Assembly: GCA_903824785.1 (NCBI GenBank)
Contig: CAIJYD010000051.1
Location: forward strand, 1 to 45,925
Direction: 5' to 3'
DNA: 45,925 nucleotides
DNA from: an uncultured Bacteroidota bacterium
GTDB taxonomy: Bacteria; Bacteroidota; Bacteroidia; Bacteroidales; VadinHA17
Below the pieces are notes generated by a model. The model searched no databases, was not told where the DNA came from, and worked only from the letters and a program-made list of their open reading frames with translations. The translations under genes were made by a program, and so were the position numbers. This document shows positions 33,692 to 45,832 of this stretch, one piece after another (positions within the stretch are counted from its first letter, which is position 1; each line of letters begins with the position of its first letter).

Positions 33692-36577
33692 CTAGCCTTT
33701 TTTCATTTCCTCCCTGTAGGAGTCAATAGGATCGCATGTGCAAACAAGATTACGATCGCCATAACTGTCGTCGATGCGTCCTATTGCAGGCCAGAACTTA
33801 TTTTCGGCTACCCATTTCAGCGGGAAAGCAGCCTTCTGGCGACCATAAGAATGGGTCCACTCATCTGCTGTTAAAACCTTAACAGTATGAGGAGCATTAT
33901 GCAAAACATTATCTTCACGACCAGCCCTGCCATCTTTTATCTCCTGAATCTCATTGTATATTGATTTCATAGCTTCAATAAACTTATCAAGCTCCTGAAG
34001 CGACTCTGATTCAGTTGGTTCCACCATAAGCGTACCATGAACAGGAAATGAAAGTGTTGGAGCATGAAATCCATAATCCATTAATCTCTTGGCAATATCT
34101 GCCTCAGAAATACCAGCCTCAGCTTTAAAATTCCGGCAATCGAGGATCATCTCATGTGCAACAAATCCTTCCGTCCCGGTATAAAGAGTATTATAGATCC
34201 CCTTTAACGACGCAGCAATATAATTAGCATTCAGAATGGCATATTTTGTTGCACGGGTTAATCCGGAGGAACCCATCATCATTATGTATGCGTGCGAGAT
34301 TGTAAGAACATGTCCGCTGCCAAAGGGAGCACCTGCAACAGATGAAGTACCATGACTGCCGCCTGTCTTTACAACCGGGTGCGATGGAAGAAACTCAGCC
34401 AGTTTATCATTAACAAGGATAGGGCCCATACCAGGTCCTCCACCACCATGAGGTATAGCGAATGTTTTATGAAGGTTTAGATGACAGACATCGGCTCCTA
34501 TATGGCCTGGATTAGTCAGACCGACCTGAGCATTCATATTTGCCCCATCCATATAAACCAATCCGCCATATGAATGTATTATTTCCGACATTTCAGAAAC
34601 AGCCGATTCAAACACACCGTGGGTTGAAGGATAAGTGATCATAAAACAGGCAAGATCAGCTTTATGCTCCTCCGCTTTTTTCTTCAGATCTTCCACACTT
34701 ATGTTTCCTTTTTCGTCGCACTCCACAACCACAATCTGCATTCCTGCCATTGCAGCGCTTGCAGGGTTTGTGCCATGTGCTGAAGAAGGGATCAGAGCTA
34801 TATTCCGGGCACCCTCTCCCCTTTGAAGATGATATTCGCGGATAACCATTAATCCTGCGTATTCGCCTGCAGCACCGGAGTTAGGCTGAAATGAAATTGC
34901 CTGAAATCCTGTTATCTCTTTTAGTGCCTCACCCAGTTCATCCATTATTTTATAATATCCAATGGCCTGATCCTCCGGGACAAACGGGTGAATATTCCCG
35001 AATTCAGGCCAGCTCATTGCAAAAAGAGAGCTTGCAGGGTTCAACTTCATAGTGCAGGAACCCAGCGAAATCATGCTGTGAGTAAGGGAGAAATCTTTTC
35101 TTTCAAGCATCTTGATATATCGCATCATCTCTGTTTCGCTATGATACCTGGTAAAATTTCCTTCACTCAGGAATGATGATTGCCGGAGAAACTTATCATC
35201 AATAACCTTACAGTTGCAGTATGAGTTTACTCTGGTATGGTCCAGTCGTGCAGCTTTGGCAAATATCTCAACGATAGTGTTTATTTCTTTAATAGTTGTT
35301 ATCTCGTCTGTGCTTATCAATACAGTATTATCGTCGGGATAACAGAAATTCATCTCTGCTTCAAGGGCAAGGTTCCGGATAGTACCTGATGAAATTCCTG
35401 TTCCTGTACTAACCTTTATTGTATCATAAAACATAGAATTCAATTGTCTGTATCCCAGTTTTTTAATATTGTAACTTAAAGTGCAGGCAGAATCGTGAAT
35501 AAGTTTGGAGATATTCTTTAACCCTTCGGGGCCATGATATTGTGCATACATTCCGGACATTGTTGCCAGAAGCGCCTGTGCAGTACAGATATTTGAAGTT
35601 GCCCTCTCCCGTTTTATATGCTGTTCTCTTGTCTGCAAGGCCATTCTTAAAGCATTACTGCCCTGAGCATCAACCGATACTCCTATGATACGGCCGGGCA
35701 TGCTTCGTTTAAGTTCATCACGTGTGGCAAAATATCCGGCATGGGGACCCCCGAAACTCATAGGCAGTCCCATTCTCTGGCTTGACCCAACAACAATATC
35801 AGCACCCCATTCTCCGGGAGGAACAAGTATAGCAAGACTCATAAGATCGGCAGCAACACCAACGAGTATTCCGGCAGAGTGAGCCATATCTGTGAACCCT
35901 TTGTAATCCCTGACCGGACCAGAAGCTGCCGGGTACTGAACAAATGCTCCGAAGAAAGATTCATTGAAGAGAGCCTGAGTGTATTTCCCAAAAACCAACT
36001 CGATCCCAAGAGGAGCCGAGCGGGTTGTTATCACGCTGAGTGTTTGCGGAAAAATATCTTCATCAACAAAAAATTTATTGGCCCCTGCTTTTACCGAAGC
36101 TCTCGACCGGGCATTAAACATCATAATCATAGCTTCAGCAGCTGCAGTAGATTCATCCAGCAGAGAAGCATTTGCGATCTCCATTCCGGTAAGCTCAATA
36201 ATCATAGTCTGAAAATTCAGAAGAGCCTCAAGCCTTCCCTGCGAAATCTCAGCCTGGTAGGGAGTATATGATGTGTACCATGAAGGATTCTCAAGGACAT
36301 TTCTGGTAATTACCGACAGGGGGGCAACACCATAATAGCCTTGTCCTATAAATGAGCGGAACATTTTATTCTTCTTACCCAATGATCTGATATGATTAAG
36401 GTATTCGAATTCACTCATTGCTTCAGGAAGCCTTAATGGCTTTTCAAGCATAATTGCTTTTGGAACTGTTTTTTCAATCAGCTGATCGAGAGAATTAACC
36501 CCGATTGTTTTCAGCATTTGTGGCAACTCGTGCTCACGCGGACCATTATGACGGTTTACAAATTTATCTGATAACAT
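33692..36577 (-). CDS. gcvP: glycine decarboxylase (P protein), full-length
   Basis: 961 residues. GcvP is the PLP-dependent P protein of the glycine cleavage complex; it releases CO2 from glycine and passes aminomethyl to the lipoyl H protein. It is the single-chain form with both halves fused. The PLP lysine is K704 in HLNLHKTFAIPHGGGGPG, and SFIGQGYYG, YTPYQAEISQGRLEALLNFQ and GSCTMKLNPAS are typical. The partner genes gcvT and gcvH are not in the window. No glycine-riboswitch-like pair of motifs is visible in the 97-base upstream spacer. Confidence 0.97.
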   Translation of the reverse strand: MLSDKFVNRHNGPREHELPQMLKTIGVNSLDQLIEKTVPKAIMLEKPLRLPEAMSEFEYLNHIRSLGKKNKMFRSFIGQGYYGVAPLSVITRNVLENPSWYTSYTPYQAEISQGRLEALLNFQTMIIELTGMEIANASLLDESTAAAEAMIMMFNARSRASVKAGANKFFVDEDIFPQTLSVITTRSAPLGIELVFGKYTQALFNESFFGAFVQYPAASGPVRDYKGFTDMAHSAGILVGVAADLMSLAILVPPGEWGADIVVGSSQRMGLPMSFGGPHAGYFATRDELKRSMPGRIIGVSVDAQGSNALRMALQTREQHIKRERATSNICTAQALLATMSGMYAQYHGPEGLKNISKLIHDSACTLSYNIKKLGYRQLNSMFYDTIKVSTGTGISSGTIRNLALEAEMNFCYPDDNTVLISTDEITTIKEINTIVEIFAKAARLDHTRVNSYCNCKVIDDKFLRQSSFLSEGNFTRYHSETEMMRYIKMLERKDFSLTHSMISLGSCTMKLNPASSLFAMSWPEFGNIHPFVPEDQAIGYYKIMDELGEALKEITGFQAISFQPNSGAAGEYAGLMVIREYHLQRGEGARNIALIPSSAHGTNPASAAMAGMQIVVVECDEKGNISVEDLKKKAEEHKADLACFMITYPSTHGVFESAVSEMSEIIHSYGGLVYMDGANMNAQVGLTNPGHIGADVCHLNLHKTFAIPHGGGGPGMGPILVNDKLAEFLPSHPVVKTGGSHGTSSVAGAPFGSGHVLTISHAYIMMMGSSGLTRATKYAILNANYIAASLKGIYNTLYTGTEGFVAHEMILDCRNFKAEAGISEADIAKRLMDYGFHAPTLSFPVHGTLMVEPTESESLQELDKFIEAMKSIYNEIQEIKDGRAGREDNVLHNAPHTVKVLTADEWTHSYGRQKAAFPLKWVAENKFWPAIGRIDDSYGDRNLVCTCDPIDSYREEMKKG

Positions 36578-36674
36578 ATTTCAATTTATATCTTGCTCAA
36601 AAGGGAAACTTAATTGTTTTAAAAATTCAGGGAGTAATAGTAATTGAATTATCAACCTAATAACATGACAAATA

Positions 36675-37310
36675 TTATGCAAAAAAGGGGTTAGACAGCT
36701 TCTCTCTTTCAATAGTTGTCTCTTTTCCGTGACCCGGATAAACTACAATTGCCGGAGGAAGAACAAAAAGTTTTGTATTGATACTATTTATAAGCAATCC
36801 ATAATCTCCTCCGGGAAGATCCGTTCTTCCGATACTTCCTGAAAAAAGGGCATCACCTGTAAAAACAGATCCGTTTTGTTCGCTGTAAAATGCAAAGCTC
36901 CCCGGAGAATGGCCAGGCACATGAAGTGCCTTAAGTTCCGTTGTGCCAAAAGCGAATACCTGATTATCAGATATGAAGCCTTCTGCGGCAGGGGGCTCCT
37001 CCATGGTTAATCCAAAAATCCTGGAATGCTGCTCTGCATCCTTCATATTCTTTTCATCGCCTTTCCCACAGAATGTTTTCAGTTTATATTTATCGAGGAT
37101 GAATTTGTTTCCAAAAATATGATCGAGATGGCAATGGGTATTCAGCAGCAGGACCGGATTAAGATTCTTATCACTTATAAAAACCTCCAGCTCTTCCGAT
37201 TCATTGGTGCCATAGCATCCGCAATCTATAATAGCACAATCTCCCGATTCATCGGCAAGAATATATGTATTAACTTCGATAGGCGAAAAGACAAGTCTGA
37301 ATATTTCCAT
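36675..37310 (-). CDS. metallo-beta-lactamase-fold hydrolase (glyoxalase II-like)
   Basis: 211 residues. The metal-binding motif THCHLDH gives H59, H61, D63 and H64, and further ligands lie in HVPGHSPGS, VFTGDALFSGSIGRTD and VYPGHGKETT. This pattern is typical of glyoxalase II and related thioester hydrolases, but the actual substrate is not known. It has no signal peptide. The ATG at 37310 starts right at the family N terminus (MEIFRLVFSPIEVNTYIL); an upstream extension of 23 codons carries no recognisable sequence. It follows pcm with a gap of 65 bases on the same strand. Confidence 0.9.
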   Translation of the reverse strand: MEIFRLVFSPIEVNTYILADESGDCAIIDCGCYGTNESEELEVFISDKNLNPVLLLNTHCHLDHIFGNKFILDKYKLKTFCGKGDEKNMKDAEQHSRIFGLTMEEPPAAEGFISDNQVFAFGTTELKALHVPGHSPGSFAFYSEQNGSVFTGDALFSGSIGRTDLPGGDYGLLINSINTKLFVLPPAIVVYPGHGKETTIEREKLSNPFFA

Positions 37311-37375
37311 AAAAAGTATTTTTTGTATTATGAAACTGTTCACCCGGCTACGTCGCAGGCTGAAAAATATAAAGA

Positions 37376-38026
37376 TCAATTATTGTTCACAATCCCTTTC
37401 AGCATTGGTACAAAGATAAAATTTCCGTGTTCGGAATTGATGAAGGATTCTTCTCCTGTCCGTTCAACAACTGTCATAACCTGCGAACCTGAATTACCTA
37501 CAGGCACTACAAGCCTCCCTCCTGTTTTAAGTTGCCGGATAAGAGTCATTGGAATCTCCGGAGCTGCCGCGGTAATAATTATTCCATCGAAAGGGCCATA
37601 TTGTGCTTTCCCTTCATAGCCGTCTCCATAAAAGAAATCAACAGAATAGCCCAATGAATTAAGTGTTCTCTGGGCTTTAATAAAAAGATCCCTGAAGCGT
37701 TCTATTGTATAAACTTTAGCACCCATTTCGGCAAGTATTGCAGCCTGATAACCCGATCCTGTGCCTATTTCAAGAATTTTATCTCTCTTCTTCACTTTAA
37801 GCAAAGAACTCTGAACTGCTACTGTATAAGGCTGGGATATTGTCTGCCCGGATGTAATGGGGAATGCTTTGTCAACATACGCGTGGCTAAAGAATGCAGC
37901 ATCCATAAAAAGATGTCGTGGAACTGTATCTATGGCTCTCAATACTTCTTCATCATTTATACCTTTCTGCCTCAGTTCTGCAACAAGTATTTTCCGCTTT
38001 CCTTTTGCTTCAAATGTATCTGTCAT
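37376..38026 (-). CDS. pcm: protein-L-isoaspartate O-methyltransferase
   Basis: 216 residues. Pcm methylates isoaspartyl residues formed by protein ageing, starting their repair. The SAM loop is ILEIGTGSGYQAAILAE, and VPRHLFMDAAF, FPITSGQTISQPYTVA and FDGIIITAAAPEIP are family motifs. Length and start fit the bacterial enzyme. It diverges from the sugar transferase across 114 bases and precedes the metallo-hydrolase gene. Confidence 0.95.
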   Translation of the reverse strand: MTDTFEAKGKRKILVAELRQKGINDEEVLRAIDTVPRHLFMDAAFFSHAYVDKAFPITSGQTISQPYTVAVQSSLLKVKKRDKILEIGTGSGYQAAILAEMGAKVYTIERFRDLFIKAQRTLNSLGYSVDFFYGDGYEGKAQYGPFDGIIITAAAPEIPMTLIRQLKTGGRLVVPVGNSGSQVMTVVERTGEESFINSEHGNFIFVPMLKGIVNNN

Positions 38027-38112
38027 CGGGGATCCGTGATGTTGAAATTTACAGCAACAAAAATATAAAAAATGTCAGACAGCCATCGAAAGAATTTCAT
38101 TCATTTTTTTTA

Positions 38113-38120
38113 TACCTTTG
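38113..38120 (+). promoter_or_regulatory. -7 promoter box of the sugar transferase gene
   Basis: TACCTTTG is a full match to TAnnTTTG, 20 bases before the start codon at 38141. No clear -33 TTTG is found. Confidence 0.55.
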
Positions 38121-38140
38121 TGCCATAAAATTTTCTTCTG

Positions 38141-38728
38141 ATGAGTATTCGGGAAATTGGAAGACAGGCATTTGATTACTTGATTTCAATTATTTGTCTT
38201 ATTATCTTAAGCCCTGTTATTCTGATACTTGCGTTTGCAATAAAAGTATCATCAAATGGGCCTGTTGTATTTTCCCAGGAACGTATCGGAAAGTCCGGAA
38301 AAGCTTTCACTCTTTATAAATTCAGGTCAATGTACCATGGATCTGAAGATGGAATACCACTTCTGGCGGGTAAAAAAGATCCAAGGATTACGCCGGTTGG
38401 ACGTTTTATGAGAAAACACAAGTTTGATGAGATCCCTAATTTTATAAATGTTCTTAAAGGTGATATGTCAATTGTCGGACCCAGGCCTGAACAGCTCCAT
38501 TTCATCAGAGAGGTTATTTTGACAACACCTGAATACAATCTGGTTCATGAAGTTAAGCCAGGTATTACATCGTGGGGAATTGTTAAATACGGCTATGCTT
38601 CAAACCCCGGTGAAATGATTAAACGGCTTGATTACGACCTTGAGTATCTGGAAAACCGCTCCTTTATGTTCGACCTGAAAATTATTTTTCATACAATTGG
38701 CATTATCATAAAAGGGCTCGGGGTATAG
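38141..38728 (+). CDS. undecaprenyl-phosphate sugar transferase (bacterial sugar transferase family)
   Basis: 195 residues. One N-terminal hydrophobic helix (about 12-35) precedes the catalytic domain, marked by IGKSGKAFTLYKFRSMYH, GRFMRKHKFDEIPNFINVL and GDMSIVGPRPE. Such enzymes (WbaP/PglC type) put the first sugar phosphate onto undecaprenyl phosphate to start an exopolysaccharide or O-antigen unit. It is the short, single-helix form without the extra membrane domain. No other polysaccharide genes are next to it, so its pathway is not defined here. Confidence 0.92.
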   Translation: MSIREIGRQAFDYLISIICLIILSPVILILAFAIKVSSNGPVVFSQERIGKSGKAFTLYKFRSMYHGSEDGIPLLAGKKDPRITPVGRFMRKHKFDEIPNFINVLKGDMSIVGPRPEQLHFIREVILTTPEYNLVHEVKPGITSWGIVKYGYASNPGEMIKRLDYDLEYLENRSFMFDLKIIFHTIGIIIKGLGV

Positions 38729-38765
38729 AAGGAAGAGCTGATCTTCTGGAATAGCGAGAAGGCGG

Positions 38766-39380
38766 CTATAGTCTTCCGGCATCTATTTCTCTGATAATCT
38801 GCTCTATAACAGCATCTTCCCCATAAGCATCAAATTCTTCTTTAAGATTTGTTCCAAAGATACGGGCAATACCCTGCCATAATGCTGCTGAAAACTTCCC
38901 CCGGTAATCTTTAATCAATGAATATGAGGTATTCTGTGTCTCCCGGTCAATAAGTTTTATCAGCAAGCGGCCCTGGGTTATAGTCATTTGCCTCATATCA
39001 CCTTCATATTGTGCAAATACATCCTTTTCCACATCCTTCAGATAATCTTTCCGCTCCTTTTCATTGTCAATGCTTTTAAGAGCTTCATTTACCACTGTAA
39101 GACGCTGCCTTACCATCATGGCATAAGGATATACTCTTTTAATATTGAATATAAGTCTCTCGTATTTACGGTATTCATTTCTTTTTTGTGCCCTTGGCCT
39201 TCCAATAACTGTCACCTCCTTAATCTCAACCTCAGGCATAGTAACTCCATCTCTATTCACCTTCTGTAAAAGATAGAAGCTCTCAGGAAGAGTATCATTG
39301 CTGTTTCTAATTGAATCCTTCTGACCTGAGATATCAGTTGAAAAAAGGACGATTACCAATATTGCAAATATCAGCCTCAC
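38766..39380 (-). CDS. DUF4294 protein with signal peptide
   Basis: 204 residues. It starts with GTG and a signal peptide (about 1-19, ending ISG before Q), so it is periplasmic or outer-membrane associated. The mature part matches the DUF4294 family, with EIKEVTVIGRPRAQKRNEYR, IFNIKRVYPYAMMVRQRL and MTITQGRLLIKLIDRET. The family is widespread in Bacteroidota and has no known function. A -7 box lies 16 bases before the start. It converges on the sugar transferase gene with a gap of 37 bases. Confidence 0.88.
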   Translation of the reverse strand: MRLIFAILVIVLFSTDISGQKDSIRNSNDTLPESFYLLQKVNRDGVTMPEVEIKEVTVIGRPRAQKRNEYRKYERLIFNIKRVYPYAMMVRQRLTVVNEALKSIDNEKERKDYLKDVEKDVFAQYEGDMRQMTITQGRLLIKLIDRETQNTSYSLIKDYRGKFSAALWQGIARIFGTNLKEEFDAYGEDAVIEQIIREIDAGRL

Positions 39381-39396
39381 AAACGAAATGTTTTTA

Positions 39397-39404
39397 CAAA
39401 TGTA
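39397..39404 (-). promoter_or_regulatory. -7 promoter box of the DUF4294 gene
   Basis: On the minus strand this reads TACATTTG, a full consensus match. It predicts a very short untranslated leader and supports the GTG start at 39380. Confidence 0.55.
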
Positions 39405-39479
39405 TCAAAATACAAGGCATGTTTTAATATTCAAAGTGTTTAGCACAATTTTATGCTAAAAAAATATTCTGACTTCTCT

Positions 39480-39509
39480 TTTGTTTCCATCTATTAATCG
39501 GTAAATTTG
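39480..39509 (+). promoter_or_regulatory. promoter of the serine hydrolase gene
   Basis: TTTG at 39480-39483 and TAAATTTG at 39502-39509 match both the -33 and -7 boxes, with an 18-base spacer. This is the best complete promoter in the window. The start codon is 65 bases further on. Confidence 0.75.
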
Positions 39510-39574
39510 TTAAACGCGATTGATGGCGTCACTGTTTAAAGTTTTACATAATCCAATAAGATAAAAACCACGAA

Positions 39575-41095
39575 ATGAAAAAAATTATAACCTCTGTTTC
39601 GATTTTTATTTTTTCTTCCTTTTTAATTTTAAACGCCCAGATAACAAAACAGGATCTGGCAAAAATTGACGAAACTGTTAAAAAGGCATTTGATGTTTTC
39701 AAACCTACAGGCCTTGCTATCGCTGTAGTTAAAGATTCTGTTATTATTTACCATAAAGCGCTGGGATTCAGCAATGCAGATATTAATAAACCCTTAAATA
39801 CAACTTCTCTTTTCAACATTGCTTCCTGTTCTAAAGCATTTACAGCAGCATCGATTGGGATATTGGTGGATGAAGGCAAACTAAAATGGACCGATAAAGT
39901 AACTGATTACTTTCCGGGCTTCAAACTGGCCGATGAGTACATAACAAAGGAACTGACTATTGAAGATCTTCTCTGCCACCGGTCGGGGCTTGGTACTTTT
40001 TTCGGAGACCTTCTCTGGTATAACACAACATATTCTGATGAGGAGGTTATGAGACGGATCCGTTACGAATCGATAACCAGAAGATTCGGAATTGAATTCG
40101 GCTACCAGAATATTATGTTTATGATAGCAGGTGATATTATTCAGAAGGTTACCGGACAGTCATGGTCGGAGTTTGTAGAATCGAGGATTTATAAACCTCT
40201 GGGCATGATTCAGACCCGTCCGTCGAATGATGAACTATCACCGGGTCAGGAGATTGCTCTTGGTCATCTTAACAATAAAGCCCTGGATGTATATGATTTC
40301 AATGCTGCAAAACCAGCGGCTGCAATGTATTCAAGTGTAGATGAGCTCAGCATGTGGACAACGCTGATGATGAACAATGGCACTTACAGAGGTCAGAAAA
40401 TCATTTCATCAAATAGTGTGAACCGGATAATGGAACCTCACACAATTCTGGGGGCAGGCAATAGTCAGAAACAACATGGGATCAATTTTTACACCTATGG
40501 ACTGGGATGGTTTATTTTTGACTATAATGGGAAAAAAGTAGTTGAACACGACGGTGGAATGCCGGGTTATATCAGTAAAGTAACAATGATACCAGAACAG
40601 AAAATCTCTGTTATAATCCTGAATAACGGGAATGACGGTTATGTTAATAATGCACTGAGAGGTGACCTGATGGATATTCTGGTAAAAGGAAAGGAATTTG
40701 ACTGGATCGCAGAGTATTCTGCAATAAAAACACGTTCGGATGCTCATGAAATAAGTAGCGACAAGGAAAGGTTGGAAAGCAGAATAGAGGGAACAAAACC
40801 TTCGCTTACTCCGGATGGATATTCAGGTACTTACCGCGACAAGAGTTACGGAGATGCGGAGGTGACTTCTGAGGGTGGAAAACTGAAACTGACTTTCCTT
40901 CCGGCTAAAACTGTGTTTACCGGAGATCTGGAACATTGGCACTTCGACACCTTCAAAGTTAAATTCAAAGATGAGTTCCTTACTTTCGGCCTTGTTACAT
41001 TCAGTTTCGATGCACAAGGCAAGGTTACCGGTTTCAAGATTGATCTTCCAAGCGGTGACTTCCATTTCTGGAACCTGAATTTTAAAAAAGTTTAA
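39575..41095 (+). CDS. secreted beta-lactamase-family serine hydrolase
   Basis: 506 residues. A signal peptide (about 1-21, ending LNA before Q) is followed by a class C beta-lactamase/DD-peptidase-type domain. The active-site motifs are S84-C-S-K87, Y177-Q-N179 and H325-D-G. After residue about 380 comes a small beta-rich C-terminal domain resembling DUF3471 (YSGTYRDKSYGDAEV). Substrates of this family range from peptidoglycan peptides to esters and D-amino-acid amides, so resistance to beta-lactams should not be assumed. It has its own promoter and is followed after 47 bases by the PHP gene. Confidence 0.9.
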   Translation: MKKIITSVSIFIFSSFLILNAQITKQDLAKIDETVKKAFDVFKPTGLAIAVVKDSVIIYHKALGFSNADINKPLNTTSLFNIASCSKAFTAASIGILVDEGKLKWTDKVTDYFPGFKLADEYITKELTIEDLLCHRSGLGTFFGDLLWYNTTYSDEEVMRRIRYESITRRFGIEFGYQNIMFMIAGDIIQKVTGQSWSEFVESRIYKPLGMIQTRPSNDELSPGQEIALGHLNNKALDVYDFNAAKPAAAMYSSVDELSMWTTLMMNNGTYRGQKIISSNSVNRIMEPHTILGAGNSQKQHGINFYTYGLGWFIFDYNGKKVVEHDGGMPGYISKVTMIPEQKISVIILNNGNDGYVNNALRGDLMDILVKGKEFDWIAEYSAIKTRSDAHEISSDKERLESRIEGTKPSLTPDGYSGTYRDKSYGDAEVTSEGGKLKLTFLPAKTVFTGDLEHWHFDTFKVKFKDEFLTFGLVTFSFDAQGKVTGFKIDLPSGDFHFWNLNFKKV

Positions 41096-41142
41096 CCCGG
41101 AATCTGAAAATATGTGAGTTTTTAAATCTTAAACCATAATTT

Positions 41143-42210
41143 ATGAAAAGACAATTTCTAATAGTTTTAATCTTTGCACTATCCTTTGCATTTGTTTCAG
41201 GACAGAGAAAAATCGTGAACCTTCCGGATATTCCCGGGTATGTTACCATCAAATGTGACTTTCACATGCATTCAATTTATTCCGATGGCGATGTATGGCC
41301 AACTGTAAGAATAGATGAGGCATTGCGCGATGGGCTCGATGCCATTGCAATTACGGATCACCTTGAATATACTCCCAAAAAAGATTATATTCCCCTTGAT
41401 TTTAATGCAGCCTGGAAAATCGGCGAAGGATATGCAAAAGAGAGGAATCTGATACTCGTTCATGCTACCGAGATCACCAGGAAAATGCCTCCCGGACATT
41501 TTAATGCGCTGTTTATTAATGATGCTTCTCTGATTGCAAAAGACTCTGTATGGGACGCTTTTGAAGCCGCAATAAAGCAGGGTGCATTCCTGCAGTGGAA
41601 CCACCCGGGCTGGAAGTCTCAGGAACCAGACGGCATCCCAAAGCTTTACGATATTCATAAGAGAATGTTAAAAAACGGATGGATCCATGGTATTGAATAT
41701 TTTAACGACAGCGAATATTACCCACTGGTATTTACATTCTGCAAACAGAACAACATTGCCCTGATGGGAAACAGTGACGTACATGGAATAATAAGTGAAA
41801 TTTATAAGTCATCTGAATATAAAAACAGGCCGATGACTCTCGTATTTGCAAAGGAAAAAAGCCATGATTCACTTAAAGAGGCAATGTTTGCCGGACGCAC
41901 AATGGTCTATTTCAAGGATATTCTTGTTGCAAAAGAGGAATACGCTAAACCCTTTTTTAACCAATGCATCTCGGTCGGAAAACCATTCTTCCAGAATGAT
42001 AAAAACCGGTATTTTGAAGTAACTAATAATTCTGACGTTACATTCTACCTTATTAACGGAATTGCAAATTCCCCTGCAACCATTACCCTTGCCGCCAACT
42101 CGGTAACAAGGGTTGTTGTAAGTAAAAAAGTTACTTCTCCTCTGACTTATGATGTAAAAAATGTGCTGACAGGAGAAAAAGACAACCTTAAAATTGAACT
42201 CAAATATTAG
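41143..42210 (+). CDS. secreted PHP-domain phosphoesterase
   Basis: 355 residues. A signal peptide (about 1-20, ending VSG before Q) is followed by a PHP metal-dependent domain: H41-M-H43 in DFHMHSIYSDG, D72-H73 in AITDHLEY, then VHATEIT, WNHPGW and GNSDVHG provide the remaining ligands. This matches the Sb-PDE-type phosphodiesterase group, which acts on small phosphodiesters. The last 90 residues form a beta-rich domain. Export places it in the periplasm or on the surface. It may be co-transcribed with the serine hydrolase. Confidence 0.87.
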   Translation: MKRQFLIVLIFALSFAFVSGQRKIVNLPDIPGYVTIKCDFHMHSIYSDGDVWPTVRIDEALRDGLDAIAITDHLEYTPKKDYIPLDFNAAWKIGEGYAKERNLILVHATEITRKMPPGHFNALFINDASLIAKDSVWDAFEAAIKQGAFLQWNHPGWKSQEPDGIPKLYDIHKRMLKNGWIHGIEYFNDSEYYPLVFTFCKQNNIALMGNSDVHGIISEIYKSSEYKNRPMTLVFAKEKSHDSLKEAMFAGRTMVYFKDILVAKEEYAKPFFNQCISVGKPFFQNDKNRYFEVTNNSDVTFYLINGIANSPATITLAANSVTRVVVSKKVTSPLTYDVKNVLTGEKDNLKIELKY

Positions 42211-42212
42211 CT

Positions 42213-42250
42213 GAAGGGTTGAAGGAGTTGAAGGAGTTGAAGGAGTTGAA
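42213..42250. repeat. nine-base tandem repeat
   Basis: The unit GAAGGAGTT occurs three times in a row at 42221-42247, preceded by a degenerate copy GAAGGGTT at 42213-42220 and followed by GAA. It starts two bases after the PHP gene ends. Confidence 0.85.
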
Positions 42251-42311
42251 AACTGGTTTGAGGCGTGCGGCTTGCGGTGTGGTATGCGGAAACGTTAAAG
42301 GCGACTGGCGA

Positions 42312-42401
42312 CAGGAGTGAGCCGAAGGTACCAAAGACGTCCCCCTCTTTGCGACGCAGAGAGGGGGAAGCTGAGCGTAGCGAAGGAGGGGGTGAGTTCA
42401 T
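42312..42401. repeat. composite GC-rich repeat, copy 1, with 27-base palindrome
   Basis: The unit runs from CAGGAGTGAG (42312-42321) through AGCCGAA to TACCAAAGACGT and a 27-base near-palindrome at 42341-42367. The two 13-base arms (CCCCCTCTTTGCG and CGCAGAGAGGGGG) pair with one wobble around a single A. It ends GGGGGTGAGTTCAT. A second copy follows at 42424-42533. The composition is much more GC-rich than the surrounding spacer. Confidence 0.85.
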
Positions 42402-42423
42402 GAAGATATGAGCGAAGTCGAAG

Positions 42424-42533
42424 CAGGAGTGAGATGTGACGTGTGAGCCGAAAAATGAATGTAAGATATTAAATACCAAAGACGTCCCCCTCTTTGCGAC
42501 GCAGAGAGGGGGAACCGAAGGGGGTGAGTTCAT
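42424..42533. repeat. composite GC-rich repeat, copy 2
   Basis: It begins with the same CAGGAGTGAG (42424-42433), carries an insertion before and after AGCCGAA, and repeats the 41-base TACCAAAGACGT-plus-palindrome core without change (42474-42514; palindrome 42486-42512). It ends with GGGGGTGAGTTCAT like copy 1. Copy 1 has an extra 13 or so bases between the palindrome and this tail. No gene is found between 42211 and 42556. Confidence 0.85.
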
Positions 42534-42556
42534 AAGGTTAAAGGGTTGAAACTTTT

Positions 42557-45832
<3,276 letters not shown>

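Noticed and set aside
36578-36674. Possible glycine riboswitch before gcvP
   Set aside because: The spacer is only 97 bases and lacks the paired aptamer motifs.
37026-37619. 197-codon plus-strand open frame
   Set aside because: It runs antisense across the well-supported metallo-hydrolase and pcm genes and shows no domain.
42213-42250. CRISPR-like repeats
   Set aside because: The nine-base units are directly adjacent, with no spacers and no cas genes in the window.
42207-42533. 108-codon open frame on the minus strand
   Set aside because: It is made of the tandem and palindromic repeats, has runs such as LLQLLQLLQ and no family resemblance; it is a by-product of repeat DNA.
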